From an uncultured Duncaniella sp. (GTDB lineage Bacteria > Bacteroidota > Bacteroidia > Bacteroidales > Muribaculaceae), in assembly GCA_910577335.1 (NCBI GenBank), contig CAJTMJ010000002.1:62001-126000 (forward strand): DNA of 64,000 nt, in the 5' to 3' direction. The position numbers were made by a program, and so were the translations under genes. Below, in pieces: positions 1 to 8,910 of this stretch (position 1 is the first letter of the stretch; every line of letters starts with the position of its first letter). Below the pieces are notes generated by a model, which worked only from the letters and a program-made list of their open reading frames with translations, was not told where the DNA came from and made no database searches.

Positions 1-252
1 GTGGCATGTCCGGGTGGTATTGCCACAGGGCTGTTTGGATTGCCTGAAAACTTGCAGCGATTAGGCGTTAAAATAGGAGTACTAAGCACTCCGCAGAAGT
101 TTGTCAGGAATGCGTTGAAGAAGACTATGCGAGGTAAGGCTCAATACATAAATGGCTTTTTAAATCGTCTGTCGATAGTGTTTGTGGCATCATTGCCTGA
201 ATGGGTGAGGATGAAGATAAAAAATGACCTTCTTGATAAATTTGACAAATGA
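1..252 (+). CDS. Short-chain dehydrogenase/reductase, C-terminal fragment (cut by window edge)
   Basis: Only the last 83 codons are present; the true start lies upstream of the window, so the GTG at base 1 should not be taken as a start. The fragment opens with a Cys-Pro-Gly-Gly-Ile-Ala-Thr stretch that resembles the P-G-G segment following the catalytic YxxxK of SDR enzymes, and ends with a basic amphipathic tail. Its stop overlaps the start of the next SDR gene (ATGA at 249-252), so the two are probably translationally coupled and act in the same pathway. The family call rests on a short tail plus the neighbour; substrate unknown. Confidence 0.55.
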   Translation: MACPGGIATGLFGLPENLQRLGVKIGVLSTPQKFVRNALKKTMRGKAQYINGFLNRLSIVFVASLPEWVRMKIKNDLLDKFDK

Positions 253-1082
253 GCAGTAACGTCAATCAAGATACATATATTGTGACCGGAGCTACCGGAG
301 GTATCGGGAAGGCTTTGGTAAAAGAATTGGTGAATAGAAACGTAGCAAGGGTTATCCTTGCTTGTAGGAATACTGCTTTGGCATCGCAGCTAATTGCTGA
401 TTACAATGGTGCAGATACAAAGTTGCTGACTATACATCTTGACCTTGAATCGTTTGACTCAGTTATAGCGTTTGCCGATGAAGTGAAAAGCAGAGGATAT
501 ATGGTTAAAGCATTGCTGAACAATGCCGGCACAATGCGGGGGGAAGTCCGCATAACTTCTGACGGCTATGAATCGGCTACCCAAACCAATTTTCTATCTA
601 CAATGCTTCTTACAGAATTGTTATTACCGACCTTAAGAGATGGTTCGGCGATAGTATTCACCACATCCATGACAAGACGTATTGCCGCATTTCACGAAAA
701 TTGGGATGTTCTTTCGAAAAGACATCATAACAGATTTGTAACATACGGACGAAGTAAAAAAATGCTTACGGCATACGCTGCTTTATTGTCTGATAGATTA
801 CGAAATAAAGGTAATCGGGTGAATTGCTCTGACCCTTGGATAGTGGATTCAGGTATAATTAACATGGGGAACCGCATTATTGATAATTTAAGCTCTCGAT
901 TATTCCGCCCATTAATTTATACACCGGCACAGGGTGCTTCATCGGCTATTGCTGCTATGGATTCTGAATTGACAGGGACAATTTTCTCGCTCCGTAAAAC
1001 AGATGCGATTTCGGCAAAATACAAGACTCGTAAAGTCCGGGATATTATCGAAAGCGCATTTTCAGCCATTAAACCGATATAA
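249..1082 (+). CDS. SDR-family NAD(P)-dependent oxidoreductase
   Basis: A 277-residue classical SDR. The Rossmann glycine motif TGATGGIG is at residues 13-20, the NNAG motif at 91-94, a catalytic Ser near 140, and YGRSK (YxxxK) at 166-170. The layout is closest to retinol-dehydrogenase-like or protochlorophyllide-reductase-like SDRs, which reduce carbonyls on lipids or sugars. It overlaps the upstream SDR fragment by 4 bases. It lies next to surface-glycan genes, so a role in glycan or lipid modification is possible, but the substrate cannot be read from the sequence. Confidence 0.85.
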   Translation: MSSNVNQDTYIVTGATGGIGKALVKELVNRNVARVILACRNTALASQLIADYNGADTKLLTIHLDLESFDSVIAFADEVKSRGYMVKALLNNAGTMRGEVRITSDGYESATQTNFLSTMLLTELLLPTLRDGSAIVFTTSMTRRIAAFHENWDVLSKRHHNRFVTYGRSKKMLTAYAALLSDRLRNKGNRVNCSDPWIVDSGIINMGNRIIDNLSSRLFRPLIYTPAQGASSAIAAMDSELTGTIFSLRKTDAISAKYKTRKVRDIIESAFSAIKPI

Positions 1083-1162
1083 ACTTTTTATAAAATCAGT
1101 TCATTAAGAATGCTAAATCGGCAGTATGATTAGATTTTTATGGATAATTGGGAGAATTTGCT

Positions 1163-1170
1163 TAATTTTG
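1163..1170 (+). promoter_or_regulatory. Bacteroidetes -7 box upstream of the Wzi-like gene
   Basis: TAATTTTG matches the Bacteroidetes -7 consensus TAnnTTTG and lies 34 bases before the start codon. No good TTTG sits 19 bases further upstream, so this is a partial match. Confidence 0.45.
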
Positions 1171-1204
1171 CAAAAGGACAAATATCCTTAAAAAACCATC
1201 ATTT

Positions 1205-2722
1205 ATGAACAATCACATTAAAGCACTGACAGCTCTCTTAATGATGCTTCCGGCATTGTTATCATGGGGTGCGTATCCTCTTAATTATGAGGCTTCTTTT
1301 ACGGCAGGTGGTGGCAGCGGGGATTTTGCTCCCTATTATATATCGTCACTCCGTCACGGAAAACTCACACAGCAGTATAATACTCAGCTTGAAGGCAAAG
1401 TATGGAGACCGTTGGATGATACTGAACGATTTAGCTATGGCTTTGGCATTGACCTGATTGGCGGGTATGCGTCAAAAGTCGATTACGGCAGATATGACCA
1501 AAATACAGGTTGGTATGAACATAAAGTAGGTCCATCTGCGGGATGGATCCAGCAACTTTATGGTGAAATAAAATATCGCTCCGTGTTTGTTATGGCTGGA
1601 TTGAAAGAGTATGAATCTCCGTTGCTGAATCAAAACCTTACAAGTGGCGACCTGATTGAAAGCGGAAATGCCAGACCAATACCTCAATTACGAGTAGGAT
1701 TGATTGATTTTCAAGATATTCCATATACCTCGGGGTGGGTGCAAATCCAAGGGGAGGTCGGTTATGGCAAGTATACCGACTTCGGCTGGATAGAAGATCA
1801 TTACAGCTTCTATAACGACGCTATCGAGAAAGGGGAGTGGTACAACTATAAGAGGTGTTATTTCCGCACAAATCCGACCAAGCCATTCTCTGTAACAATC
1901 GGTATGCAAGCTATAGCGCAATTTGGAGGTACACAGAAACATTATTATAGAGGTAAGCTTATAAGCACGACCAAGTATCCGGCGAAGTTTAAAACATTTT
2001 TCAAAATGCTTATACCTACCCAAGATGGTGGTGAAGGATTCTATACCGGCGATCATTTAGGCACATGGGATATGCGGGCTCGTTACAAATTGCGCAATAA
2101 TGACGAACTTTTTGCATATTTTTCATGGCTGTGGACTGACGGCTCAGGCATCGGCAAACTAAATGGTTGGGATGGACTATGGGGGATTGAATATAAATCT
2201 TCCGGCAAGAAGATATTGAACGGAGCTTTGATAGAATATTTTGATTTTACAAATCAGAGCGGTCCGTTGCACTATGCTCCCGGTGATAATGAAGGTGGCA
2301 CAATAAAAGACCATGCTTCAGGCTCGGATAATTATTATAATAATGGTTTCCATCGTTCATACGCCAATTATGGCATGGCGATAGGCTCCCCGACGTTCAT
2401 GGCACCAATTTATAACTTAGATGGGAACCCGGCTTTTGTCGCCAATATGATGAGAGGATTCCATGTCGGTATAGAGGGTTCTGTAACCAATGATATAGAT
2501 TACCGTATGAAAGCCGGCTATAGGAAATCGTGGGGGACGGGAGGTGTGATATTGCCGGAACCGATACATTCCACATCTGTTATGGTTGAAGCTCAATGGA
2601 GGGTAAAGCATATACAGGGTCTGACTCTTTCCTGCCAATGCGAGGTTGACAGAGGGAAGATGCCATGTAATGCATTCGGAGCGATGTTTTCAGTGAAATA
2701 TGAGGGACTTTTTAATCTTTGA
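1205..2722 (+). CDS. Capsule assembly Wzi-family outer-membrane protein
   Basis: A 505-residue protein with a clear N-terminal signal peptide (hydrophobic core about residues 8-22) and then a sequence rich in aromatic, alternating beta-strand segments, as expected for an outer-membrane beta-barrel. Sequence character and length match the Bacteroidetes branch of the capsule assembly Wzi family, whose proteobacterial members help anchor capsule at the surface; the conserved-looking region with SGDLIESGNARPIP is about residues 145-160. Its neighbours are glycan genes, which fits surface polysaccharide attachment. The family assignment is by recognition, not by a search. Confidence 0.75.
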   Translation: MNNHIKALTALLMMLPALLSWGAYPLNYEASFTAGGGSGDFAPYYISSLRHGKLTQQYNTQLEGKVWRPLDDTERFSYGFGIDLIGGYASKVDYGRYDQNTGWYEHKVGPSAGWIQQLYGEIKYRSVFVMAGLKEYESPLLNQNLTSGDLIESGNARPIPQLRVGLIDFQDIPYTSGWVQIQGEVGYGKYTDFGWIEDHYSFYNDAIEKGEWYNYKRCYFRTNPTKPFSVTIGMQAIAQFGGTQKHYYRGKLISTTKYPAKFKTFFKMLIPTQDGGEGFYTGDHLGTWDMRARYKLRNNDELFAYFSWLWTDGSGIGKLNGWDGLWGIEYKSSGKKILNGALIEYFDFTNQSGPLHYAPGDNEGGTIKDHASGSDNYYNNGFHRSYANYGMAIGSPTFMAPIYNLDGNPAFVANMMRGFHVGIEGSVTNDIDYRMKAGYRKSWGTGGVILPEPIHSTSVMVEAQWRVKHIQGLTLSCQCEVDRGKMPCNAFGAMFSVKYEGLFNL

Positions 2723-2732
2723 ATATGCAGAT

Positions 2733-3188
2733 ATGACACGAAAATATAGCTTACTACTCATATTAATTATCGGGCTGCTTCAATTGGGTTGCACTCGCAA
2801 TAATGGCGACATAGGCGATCTCTTTGGCACATGGCGACTTGACACCTTGACCGAAGACGGGAAAGAATTGGATCTCTACGGAGGTATGACAAAAGTCTAC
2901 ACGTGGGCATTCCAGAGTCATATAATCCGGGTGCAGGATATAAGGAATAATATGGATCATAGCAATTGCTATGGCACATGGATTAGAGAAGAGAAATTTT
3001 TAATACTGGATTTTACACATAAAAATGATAGTGGAACCACAGGCTTTCAACCTCCCGTTCCGCTCCATTTCGACTCATCCGGCATAACAAAACTTACCGT
3101 TGAACATCTTTCGTCAAGGGAAATGCAGGTAAGTTATAAAAATGCCGAAGACGTAGAATATGTGTATCATCTAAGGAAAGTTCCTTAA
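2733..3188 (+). CDS. Lipocalin-like lipoprotein
   Basis: The reading frame is open from 2700, inside the Wzi-like gene, but the ATG at 2733 gives a proper lipoprotein signal: MTRK, a hydrophobic stretch, and lipobox LQLGC with Cys20. It also starts just after the preceding stop at 2722. The mature part begins with a GDLFGTWRLDTL segment typical of small lipocalin-like lipoproteins of Bacteroidales, followed by predicted beta strands. The protein is 151 residues. It is probably envelope-anchored; ligand and function are unknown. It likely shares a transcript with the Wzi-like gene. Confidence 0.65.
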   Translation: MTRKYSLLLILIIGLLQLGCTRNNGDIGDLFGTWRLDTLTEDGKELDLYGGMTKVYTWAFQSHIIRVQDIRNNMDHSNCYGTWIREEKFLILDFTHKNDSGTTGFQPPVPLHFDSSGITKLTVEHLSSREMQVSYKNAEDVEYVYHLRKVP

Positions 3189-3209
3189 ATTTAGATAAAA
3201 AATAAGCTT

Positions 3210-4199
3210 ATGGATATAAATAAAGAAAAGGTGCTTGTGACTGGGGCTGATGGCTTTATCGGCTCACATCTTGTCGAAGCATTGCTAAAGGAAGGCTATG
3301 CTGTAAGAGCGCTTAGCCAATATAATTCATTCAATAATTGGGGATGGCTTGAGGATATAGAAAATCCTAAATTGGAGGTTGTCACCGGCGATGTAAGAGA
3401 TCCGAATCTGTGTAGACATATCGCAGAAGGGTGTGACACTATATACCATCTTGCCGCCCTTATTGCAATTCCATATAGTTATGTGGCTCCCGACAGCTAT
3501 GTCGATACTAATATAAAAGGTACGCTCAATATCTGTCAGGCTGCTCGTGATTGTGGCGTGAAGAGATTGGTTGTCACATCGACAAGTGAGGTCTACGGAA
3601 CAGCCAAATATGTGCCTATTGACGAGAAACATCCGAAGCAGCCTCAATCACCTTATAGTGCTACCAAAATAGGGGCGGATGCGATTGCTTTAAGTTTCCA
3701 TAACGCTTTTGACCTACCTGTGGTGATAGCCCGTCCGTTTAACACCTACGGTCCTCGCCAAAGCGCCCGTGCCATAATACCTACAATTATAACACAAATA
3801 GCGGCAGGTGAACGTGAAATCAAAGTGGGAGACCTGACACCTACACGTGACTTTAATTTTGTGAAGGATACCGCTGCGGGATTCATAGCCTTGGGTACAG
3901 CGGAAGGTGTGGAAGGGAAAGAGATAAATATTGCCACCGGAACCGAAGTGTCGATGAAGGAGACTCTCGAAACGATAGCACGCATAATGGGAGAGGATGT
4001 AAGATATGTTGTCGATCCCGCACGTTTGCGCCCGGCAGGTAGTGAAGTGTTCAGATTATGCGGCGATAGCAGCCTTATTACTTCACTTACTGATTGGCGT
4101 CCAAGATATGATTTGGAGGCTGGTTTGCGAGAAACTGTGAAATGGTTTACCCAAAAGGAGAACCTTGCTAAATATAAATCAGGAATATATAATGTGTGA
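3210..4199 (+). CDS. legB: NAD-dependent 4,6-dehydratase, LegB-like
   Basis: An extended SDR of 329 residues. The NAD-binding motif TGADGFIG is at residues 11-18, a Ser/Thr cluster (TSTSEVYG) at 123-130 and the catalytic Tyr149-x3-Lys153 in SPYSATK. The later RPFNTYGPRQSARAIIPT segment is typical of sugar-nucleotide dehydratases, and overall it resembles the LegB type that begins legionaminic acid synthesis by 4,6-dehydration of a nucleotide-activated GlcNAc. It is followed without a gap by an ATP-grasp gene (TGATG junction) and a NeuB-family synthase, which supports a nonulosonic acid role. Aminotransferase, hydrolase and CMP-transferase partners are not in the window. Confidence 0.75.
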   Translation: MDINKEKVLVTGADGFIGSHLVEALLKEGYAVRALSQYNSFNNWGWLEDIENPKLEVVTGDVRDPNLCRHIAEGCDTIYHLAALIAIPYSYVAPDSYVDTNIKGTLNICQAARDCGVKRLVVTSTSEVYGTAKYVPIDEKHPKQPQSPYSATKIGADAIALSFHNAFDLPVVIARPFNTYGPRQSARAIIPTIITQIAAGEREIKVGDLTPTRDFNFVKDTAAGFIALGTAEGVEGKEINIATGTEVSMKETLETIARIMGEDVRYVVDPARLRPAGSEVFRLCGDSSLITSLTDWRPRYDLEAGLRETVKWFTQKENLAKYKSGIYNV

Positions 4200-5149
4200 T
4201 GAATAGCAATGGCGATATATTAAATATCCTTTTCCTTGGCGGGGCTAAGCGAGTGTCGTTCGGGCGCAAATTAATTGCGGCGGCAGAATCGCGGGGTATT
4301 AAATTGAGAATTTTCAGCTATGAGCTTGACCCGAGAGTCCCTATTGCACTGATAGGTGATGTCATTATCGGTAAGAAATGGAATGATGAACATGTCCTTG
4401 AGGATCTGCATAAAGTTGTAGCTGAATTCAATATAGATGTCATGCTTCCGTTTGTTGACGGTGCCGTGGGTATCGCTGCATCCTACATATCAAAATATGG
4501 TGATGTGTGGAGTCCTGTGGTTTGTCCGGAAATGGCGGAGACGCTTTTCGATAAAGTGAAATCGGCTAAAGCATTTGAAAACGCTTGCTTGCCAATACCT
4601 CTGACATATAATGAGGAGCATCCTATCTTCCCATTAATCGCTAAACCACGCAAAGGTTCAGCTTCAAAGGGTATAAAAATATTGCCGGATATAACAGACT
4701 TTAAATGTATCGCAGGTCGAGAGGATGAATATCTGATACAGGAATATATATCCGACCATACAGAATACACAGTAGACTGTTACATATCATCGGACGGCAA
4801 GATACTTTGTGTCAGTCCGAGAATCAGGCTTGAAGTTGTCGGAGGTGAGGTCTCTAAAACGGAAACAGTTGGCGATGCGGAAATTTTGGCTGAATCTACA
4901 AAAACAATTGAACGATTGGGGCTAAAAGGTGCCGTGACTCTGCAATTTATCAGAGACAATAAAACAAACCGGTTAATGTTGATGGAAATTAATCCTCGAT
5001 TAGGAGGAGGAGTGGTATGTTCTATACATGCCGGTGCGGATATTCCGGGTTTGATATTGGATGAAGCCACCGGAAGAAAACTTGAAATTTGTAATTGTAT
5101 CAAACAAGGCACATTGATATGCCGTTATTTTGATGAAGCGGTATTCTAA
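4199..5149 (+). CDS. ATP-grasp ligase in the nonulosonic acid trio
   Basis: A 316-residue ATP-grasp protein. A GTG at 4196 is in frame, but the ATG at 4199 overlaps the preceding TGA (TGATG) and is the better start. The N-terminal pre-ATP domain opens with a beta strand and ILFLGGAKR; the central LIAKPRKGSASKGIKI segment (about residues 140-160) is the ATP-binding loop; the MEINPRLGGG motif (about 262-271) carries the metal-binding Glu and Asn. It resembles carbamoyl-phosphate-synthase-like and peptide-ligase ATP-grasp enzymes. Between legB- and neuB-like genes it may attach a carboxylic acid or amino acid to a sugar amine; that role is inference. Confidence 0.75.
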   Translation: MNSNGDILNILFLGGAKRVSFGRKLIAAAESRGIKLRIFSYELDPRVPIALIGDVIIGKKWNDEHVLEDLHKVVAEFNIDVMLPFVDGAVGIAASYISKYGDVWSPVVCPEMAETLFDKVKSAKAFENACLPIPLTYNEEHPIFPLIAKPRKGSASKGIKILPDITDFKCIAGREDEYLIQEYISDHTEYTVDCYISSDGKILCVSPRIRLEVVGGEVSKTETVGDAEILAESTKTIERLGLKGAVTLQFIRDNKTNRLMLMEINPRLGGGVVCSIHAGADIPGLILDEATGRKLEICNCIKQGTLICRYFDEAVF

Positions 5150-6165
5150 TGGAAAAGACTAAAGATAAAATAATCATCATAGCAGAAGCGGGGGTCAATC
5201 ACAACGCTTCTATGGAGATGGCAAGACGTATGGTATACGAAGCTGCAAAAGCAGGTGCTGATTATGTGAAATTCCAGACGGCTGTGCCTGAACTTGTCAT
5301 ATCGTCCATCGCACCTAAAGCAGAATATCAAAAGGAGACTACAGGGAACGCTGAATCACAATTAGAAATGTGTAAGGCTATCCATCTTCCATTATCGGCT
5401 TATTCTGAATTGGCATCGCTATGTGAAGAGGTCGGCATTGGTTTTATGAGCACACCTTTTGACCTTGTGTCTATTGACACGCTTGATGCTTTAAATATGG
5501 ATTATTGGAAGATCCCATCGGGAGAAATCACCAATCTGCCATATCTTAGAAAAATAGCGAAGAAAGGTGATAAGATAATCATGTCAACCGGTATGTCAAC
5601 CATCTCAGAAGTAAGCGAGGCGGTGGATATACTTGTTGAAAACGGAACTGCCCGTAAAGATATATATCTGCTTCATTGCACGACCCAGTACCCGACACCC
5701 ATGTCAGACGTGAATCTTTTGGCGATGAAAGCGTTGGAAAAACTTAATGTTGGTGGTGTAGGGTATAGTGACCATACTTTAGGTATTGAAGTACCTATCG
5801 CTGCCGCCGCATTGGGGGCGAGAGTGATTGAGAAACATTTTACTCTTGACAAAACCTTACCCGGTCCTGACCATCGGGCATCACTTGACCCGTCCGAGTT
5901 GGCTGCGATGGTAAAGGCTATAAGGAGCATCGAACAGGCATTAGGTTCAGGTGAAAAAGCGGTCGCAAAATCTGAAAAAAGCAATATCGAGGTCGCACGT
6001 AAAAGCATCGTAGCAGCCCGAGACATAAAAAAAGGAGAAATATTTACCGAGGAGAATATCACGGTAAAACGCCCCGGAAATGGCATCTCACCTATGAGGT
6101 GGGATAGCATAATCGGCAAGGTGGCTATTAATGATTTCCCTTACGACACTCTGATTGAAGTTTAG
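5149..6165 (+). CDS. N-acetylneuraminate/legionaminate synthase family protein
   Basis: A 338-residue NeuB-family synthase, which condenses phosphoenolpyruvate with an N-acyl hexosamine to make a nine-carbon sialic-type acid. The TIM-barrel part spans about residues 8-270: IAEAGVNHN near the start, KFQT, FMSTPFD, KIPSGE, STGM, HCTTQYP, GYSDHT and EKHFTLD are all recognisable. The C-terminal SAF (antifreeze-like) domain, about 280-338, carries the RPGNGI motif. The start ATG overlaps the preceding TAA by one base. Given the LegB-like gene upstream, a legionaminic acid-type product (LegI role) is more likely than Neu5Ac, but the substrate cannot be settled from sequence alone. Confidence 0.85.
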   Translation: MEKTKDKIIIIAEAGVNHNASMEMARRMVYEAAKAGADYVKFQTAVPELVISSIAPKAEYQKETTGNAESQLEMCKAIHLPLSAYSELASLCEEVGIGFMSTPFDLVSIDTLDALNMDYWKIPSGEITNLPYLRKIAKKGDKIIMSTGMSTISEVSEAVDILVENGTARKDIYLLHCTTQYPTPMSDVNLLAMKALEKLNVGGVGYSDHTLGIEVPIAAAALGARVIEKHFTLDKTLPGPDHRASLDPSELAAMVKAIRSIEQALGSGEKAVAKSEKSNIEVARKSIVAARDIKKGEIFTEENITVKRPGNGISPMRWDSIIGKVAINDFPYDTLIEV

Positions 6166-6200
6166 GAGACTGATCGCATCATCCTTTAATTTTGAGAATT

Positions 6201-7637
6201 ATGAAGGAAGCATTGAAATTATCATTAACGCAAAAAATGCAGCAGAGGTTATCACCTTTGCAGATGCGTTTTGTGAGAATGTTAGAGATGAATGGACCTG
6301 AAATGGAGGATGAAGTGCGACGTGAACTTGATGATAATCCCGCACTTGAAGTTATGGATAGTCCTGCCACTCAGGATGAGACTTCAAGCTATGGAGAAAG
6401 TGCGGAACAACTTCAAATGGCTGATTACAAGGACGAGGACGATATGCCGTCGTATCGTCTTGAAGCTCGAAATCATAGTGTCAATGATGAGTTTTATGAG
6501 CCTGTGGCAGTAGCCGGCTCAGGCACACTTATGGATAATTTGATTTCCCAACTTGCCGAAACAGACATGTCGGAAGGTGATATGGCTATAGCAAACTATA
6601 TAATCGGCAATATAGATGACAACGGATATCTCACCCGAACATTGTCGCAGATACTTGACGATCTGGCTTTCAATGTTGGCATTGAGATTTCGATGGATAA
6701 GCTTCGCGAAATTTTTAATCGTATTCGCAGCCTTGAACCGGCAGGGATATGCGCTCTTGACCTGAGAGATTGCATTGTGCTGCAATTACGGAGATTGCCT
6801 GTTACCGATGATAATAAACTTGCGCTTGAAATTATTGAACATTACTTTGACCTGTTCTCTCTCAGACATTATGATCGACTAATCAATATGCTTGGTGTGA
6901 CAAAAGAACAGTTGCAACGAGCTATTGATGTTATAAAAAGTCTTGACCCCAAACCGGGCAGCCATTTCAACGGCAGTGATGAAGATGACCGCACCCGACA
7001 TATTATCCCTGATTTCAATGTCGAAGTGGAAGGCAACACGGTAACTTTGTCGTTGCTGAATAATCTACCGGAGTTAGGGATAGAAGAAAGTTTTGTGACT
7101 GATGGCGAAAAATTCATAAATGCACCGATTGCAAAGCGAACTGATGAAGCCATGATGTTTATCAGGCGAAAGCGGGAAGAGGCTTCTGATTTCATAGATT
7201 TACTGCGGCTACGCCAAGAAACTCTGTATAGGGTGATGTCTGCAATAATTCGATGGCAACATGACTTTTTTGTCACGGAAGATGAGAGCAAACTTCGCCC
7301 GATGATATTAAAAGATATTGCAAAACTTACCGGATATGACTTATCTGTGATATCTCGTGCGACAGCAGGAAAATATGTGGCAACTTCGGGCGGAATCTAC
7401 CCTTTGAAATTCTTCTTCAATGAAAAAGTAGGAGAGGGTGAAGATGAAACTTCATCAAGGGAGATTTTGCAGACTATAAAAGGATTGATAGAGAATGAGG
7501 ATAAGGGACATCCGCTTAATGACGATGCCATAATGAAGCTTCTTCATGAAAAAGGCTACGATATAGCAAGACGTACTGTTGCCAAATACAGAGAACGTTT
7601 AAATATCCCGGTGGCTCGTCTGCGTAAAGAAATTTGA
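6201..7637 (+). CDS. rpoN: RNA polymerase sigma-54 factor
   Basis: A 478-residue sigma-54. Region I (residues 1-50) has the Leu/Gln-rich LSLTQKMQQRLSPLQM pattern that contacts AAA+ activators; an acidic region II follows; the core-binding and HTH parts fill the middle; the signature RpoN box ARRTVAKYRE is at about 456-465 for recognition of the -24 element. An upstream in-frame TTG at 6192 is less likely than the ATG at 6201. It lies 35 bases after the NeuB-family gene. No sigma-54 activator or -24/-12 promoter was recognised in the window. Confidence 0.96.
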   Translation: MKEALKLSLTQKMQQRLSPLQMRFVRMLEMNGPEMEDEVRRELDDNPALEVMDSPATQDETSSYGESAEQLQMADYKDEDDMPSYRLEARNHSVNDEFYEPVAVAGSGTLMDNLISQLAETDMSEGDMAIANYIIGNIDDNGYLTRTLSQILDDLAFNVGIEISMDKLREIFNRIRSLEPAGICALDLRDCIVLQLRRLPVTDDNKLALEIIEHYFDLFSLRHYDRLINMLGVTKEQLQRAIDVIKSLDPKPGSHFNGSDEDDRTRHIIPDFNVEVEGNTVTLSLLNNLPELGIEESFVTDGEKFINAPIAKRTDEAMMFIRRKREEASDFIDLLRLRQETLYRVMSAIIRWQHDFFVTEDESKLRPMILKDIAKLTGYDLSVISRATAGKYVATSGGIYPLKFFFNEKVGEGEDETSSREILQTIKGLIENEDKGHPLNDDAIMKLLHEKGYDIARRTVAKYRERLNIPVARLRKEI

Positions 7638-7661
7638 TTACATTAATATACTTAGATTATA

Positions 7662-8270
7662 ATGGACAAGATCTCAAAGATAATATCAGCATTGTTCTCA
7701 CCGATATTGGTGCCGACATACGGGATGGCTATTGCCGGGACATTGACAATTTTACATCTGCTCCCTGTATCGCTTATATGGACAGCGGTGGGAATCACAT
7801 TTGTCATCACATGCCTTGTCCCTGTGACTGCCATTATGGCAATGTACAGAACAGGGTATATAAAAGACCCGGGGTTAAATGAAAGGACTGAACGCACAAT
7901 CCCATACATTGTTACAGCATTATGTTATGCGGGCTGTGGATTTTTCCTTTATAAAGCCAACGCTCCGTTTTGGCTCCCGATGTTTTTTGCCGGAGGAGGT
8001 GTGGCATGTGTCATAAATATAATCGTAAACAGATGGTGGAAAATAAGTGCTCATGCTGCCGGTATGGGTGGACTTGTGGCTCTTATGTTCAGAATCATAG
8101 CGTCACATTATGCGCTTTATAATCTAAATGTATGGCTGTCGGTCATGATAATTGTCGCCGGTATGGTGATGACATCTCGTGTCTATCTTAAACGCCATAC
8201 TCTGTGGCAGGTGCTTGCCGGTTTTGCAAATGGATTTATTTGCGTATATTTGTTGTCAATGATCCATTAA
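7662..8270 (+). CDS. PAP2-like integral membrane protein
   Basis: A 202-residue polytopic membrane protein with five or six predicted transmembrane segments. The segments KISAHAAGMGG (about residues 127-137) and SRVYLKRHTLWQVLAG (about 171-186) resemble the second and third motifs of type-2 phosphatidic acid phosphatases, where paired His residues drive phosphate transfer, although the usual PSGH is replaced by ISAH. If active it could dephosphorylate lipid phosphates or undecaprenyl pyrophosphate. It follows rpoN by 24 bases and is probably on the same transcript. The catalytic claim is uncertain. Confidence 0.6.
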   Translation: MDKISKIISALFSPILVPTYGMAIAGTLTILHLLPVSLIWTAVGITFVITCLVPVTAIMAMYRTGYIKDPGLNERTERTIPYIVTALCYAGCGFFLYKANAPFWLPMFFAGGGVACVINIIVNRWWKISAHAAGMGGLVALMFRIIASHYALYNLNVWLSVMIIVAGMVMTSRVYLKRHTLWQVLAGFANGFICVYLLSMIH

Positions 8271-8318
8271 TAGCTTGTGAATTTTATTAATCGAATTCAT
8301 CATATTAAAATTTAAAAT

Positions 8319-8825
8319 ATGAAACCAATCGTTAGTATTATTATGGGGAGCACAAGTGATCTCCCTATTCTTAAAAAAGCGGCTGATTTTCTGAATCAGA
8401 TGGAGGTGCCTTTTGAAATGAATGCGCTGTCGGCTCATCGCACGCCTCTTGAAGTAGAAGAATTTGCCCGCAATGCTCAAAAACGAGGGATTAAAGTGAT
8501 AATAGCCGCAGCAGGCATGGCAGCAGCTCTTCCGGGGGTGATTGCTGCAATGACTCCGATACCTGTAATCGGTATTCCTATCAACTCAACTCTCAGCGGT
8601 ATGGATGCACTTTATTCTATCGTGCAGATGCCTCCGGGCATATCAGTGGCAACTGTAGGTATCAATGCAGGTATGAATGCTGCTGTGATGGCTGTTCAGA
8701 TATTGTCGTTGAGTGACACAGAACTGGCAAACAGATATGAGGTTTATCGGTCAACTTTGTCACAAAAGATTGTAAAAGCTAACGAGGAGCTTAAAGAGGT
8801 TAAATACGACTACAAAGTAGATTAG
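8319..8825 (+). CDS. purE: N5-carboxyaminoimidazole ribonucleotide mutase
   Basis: A 168-residue class I PurE, which converts N5-CAIR to CAIR in de novo purine synthesis. The GSTSDLP phosphate-binding motif (residues 10-16), SAHRTP (38-43) with the catalytic His40, and the AAAGMAAALPGVIA helix (about 64-77) are all present. It precedes ispG by 85 bases. The partner PurK is not in the window; purM is present much further along at 45 kb on the other strand. Confidence 0.95.
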   Translation: MKPIVSIIMGSTSDLPILKKAADFLNQMEVPFEMNALSAHRTPLEVEEFARNAQKRGIKVIIAAAGMAAALPGVIAAMTPIPVIGIPINSTLSGMDALYSIVQMPPGISVATVGINAGMNAAVMAVQILSLSDTELANRYEVYRSTLSQKIVKANEELKEVKYDYKVD

Positions 8826-8910
8826 TCTTTATAATCCTTCTTATGATCCTTGTGAGAATACAATCATTTCTTAGAACAATTGCTTAATACCAAAAGTAAA
8901 ATCAGGTTTG

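Noticed and set aside
5673..6119. A 148-codon minus-strand ORF
   Set aside because: It is a shadow of the NeuB-family gene, which has all its family motifs.
7634..7882. An 82-codon plus-strand ORF after rpoN
   Set aside because: It overlaps the PAP2-like gene in another frame; the PAP2-like frame has coherent membrane helices and motifs.
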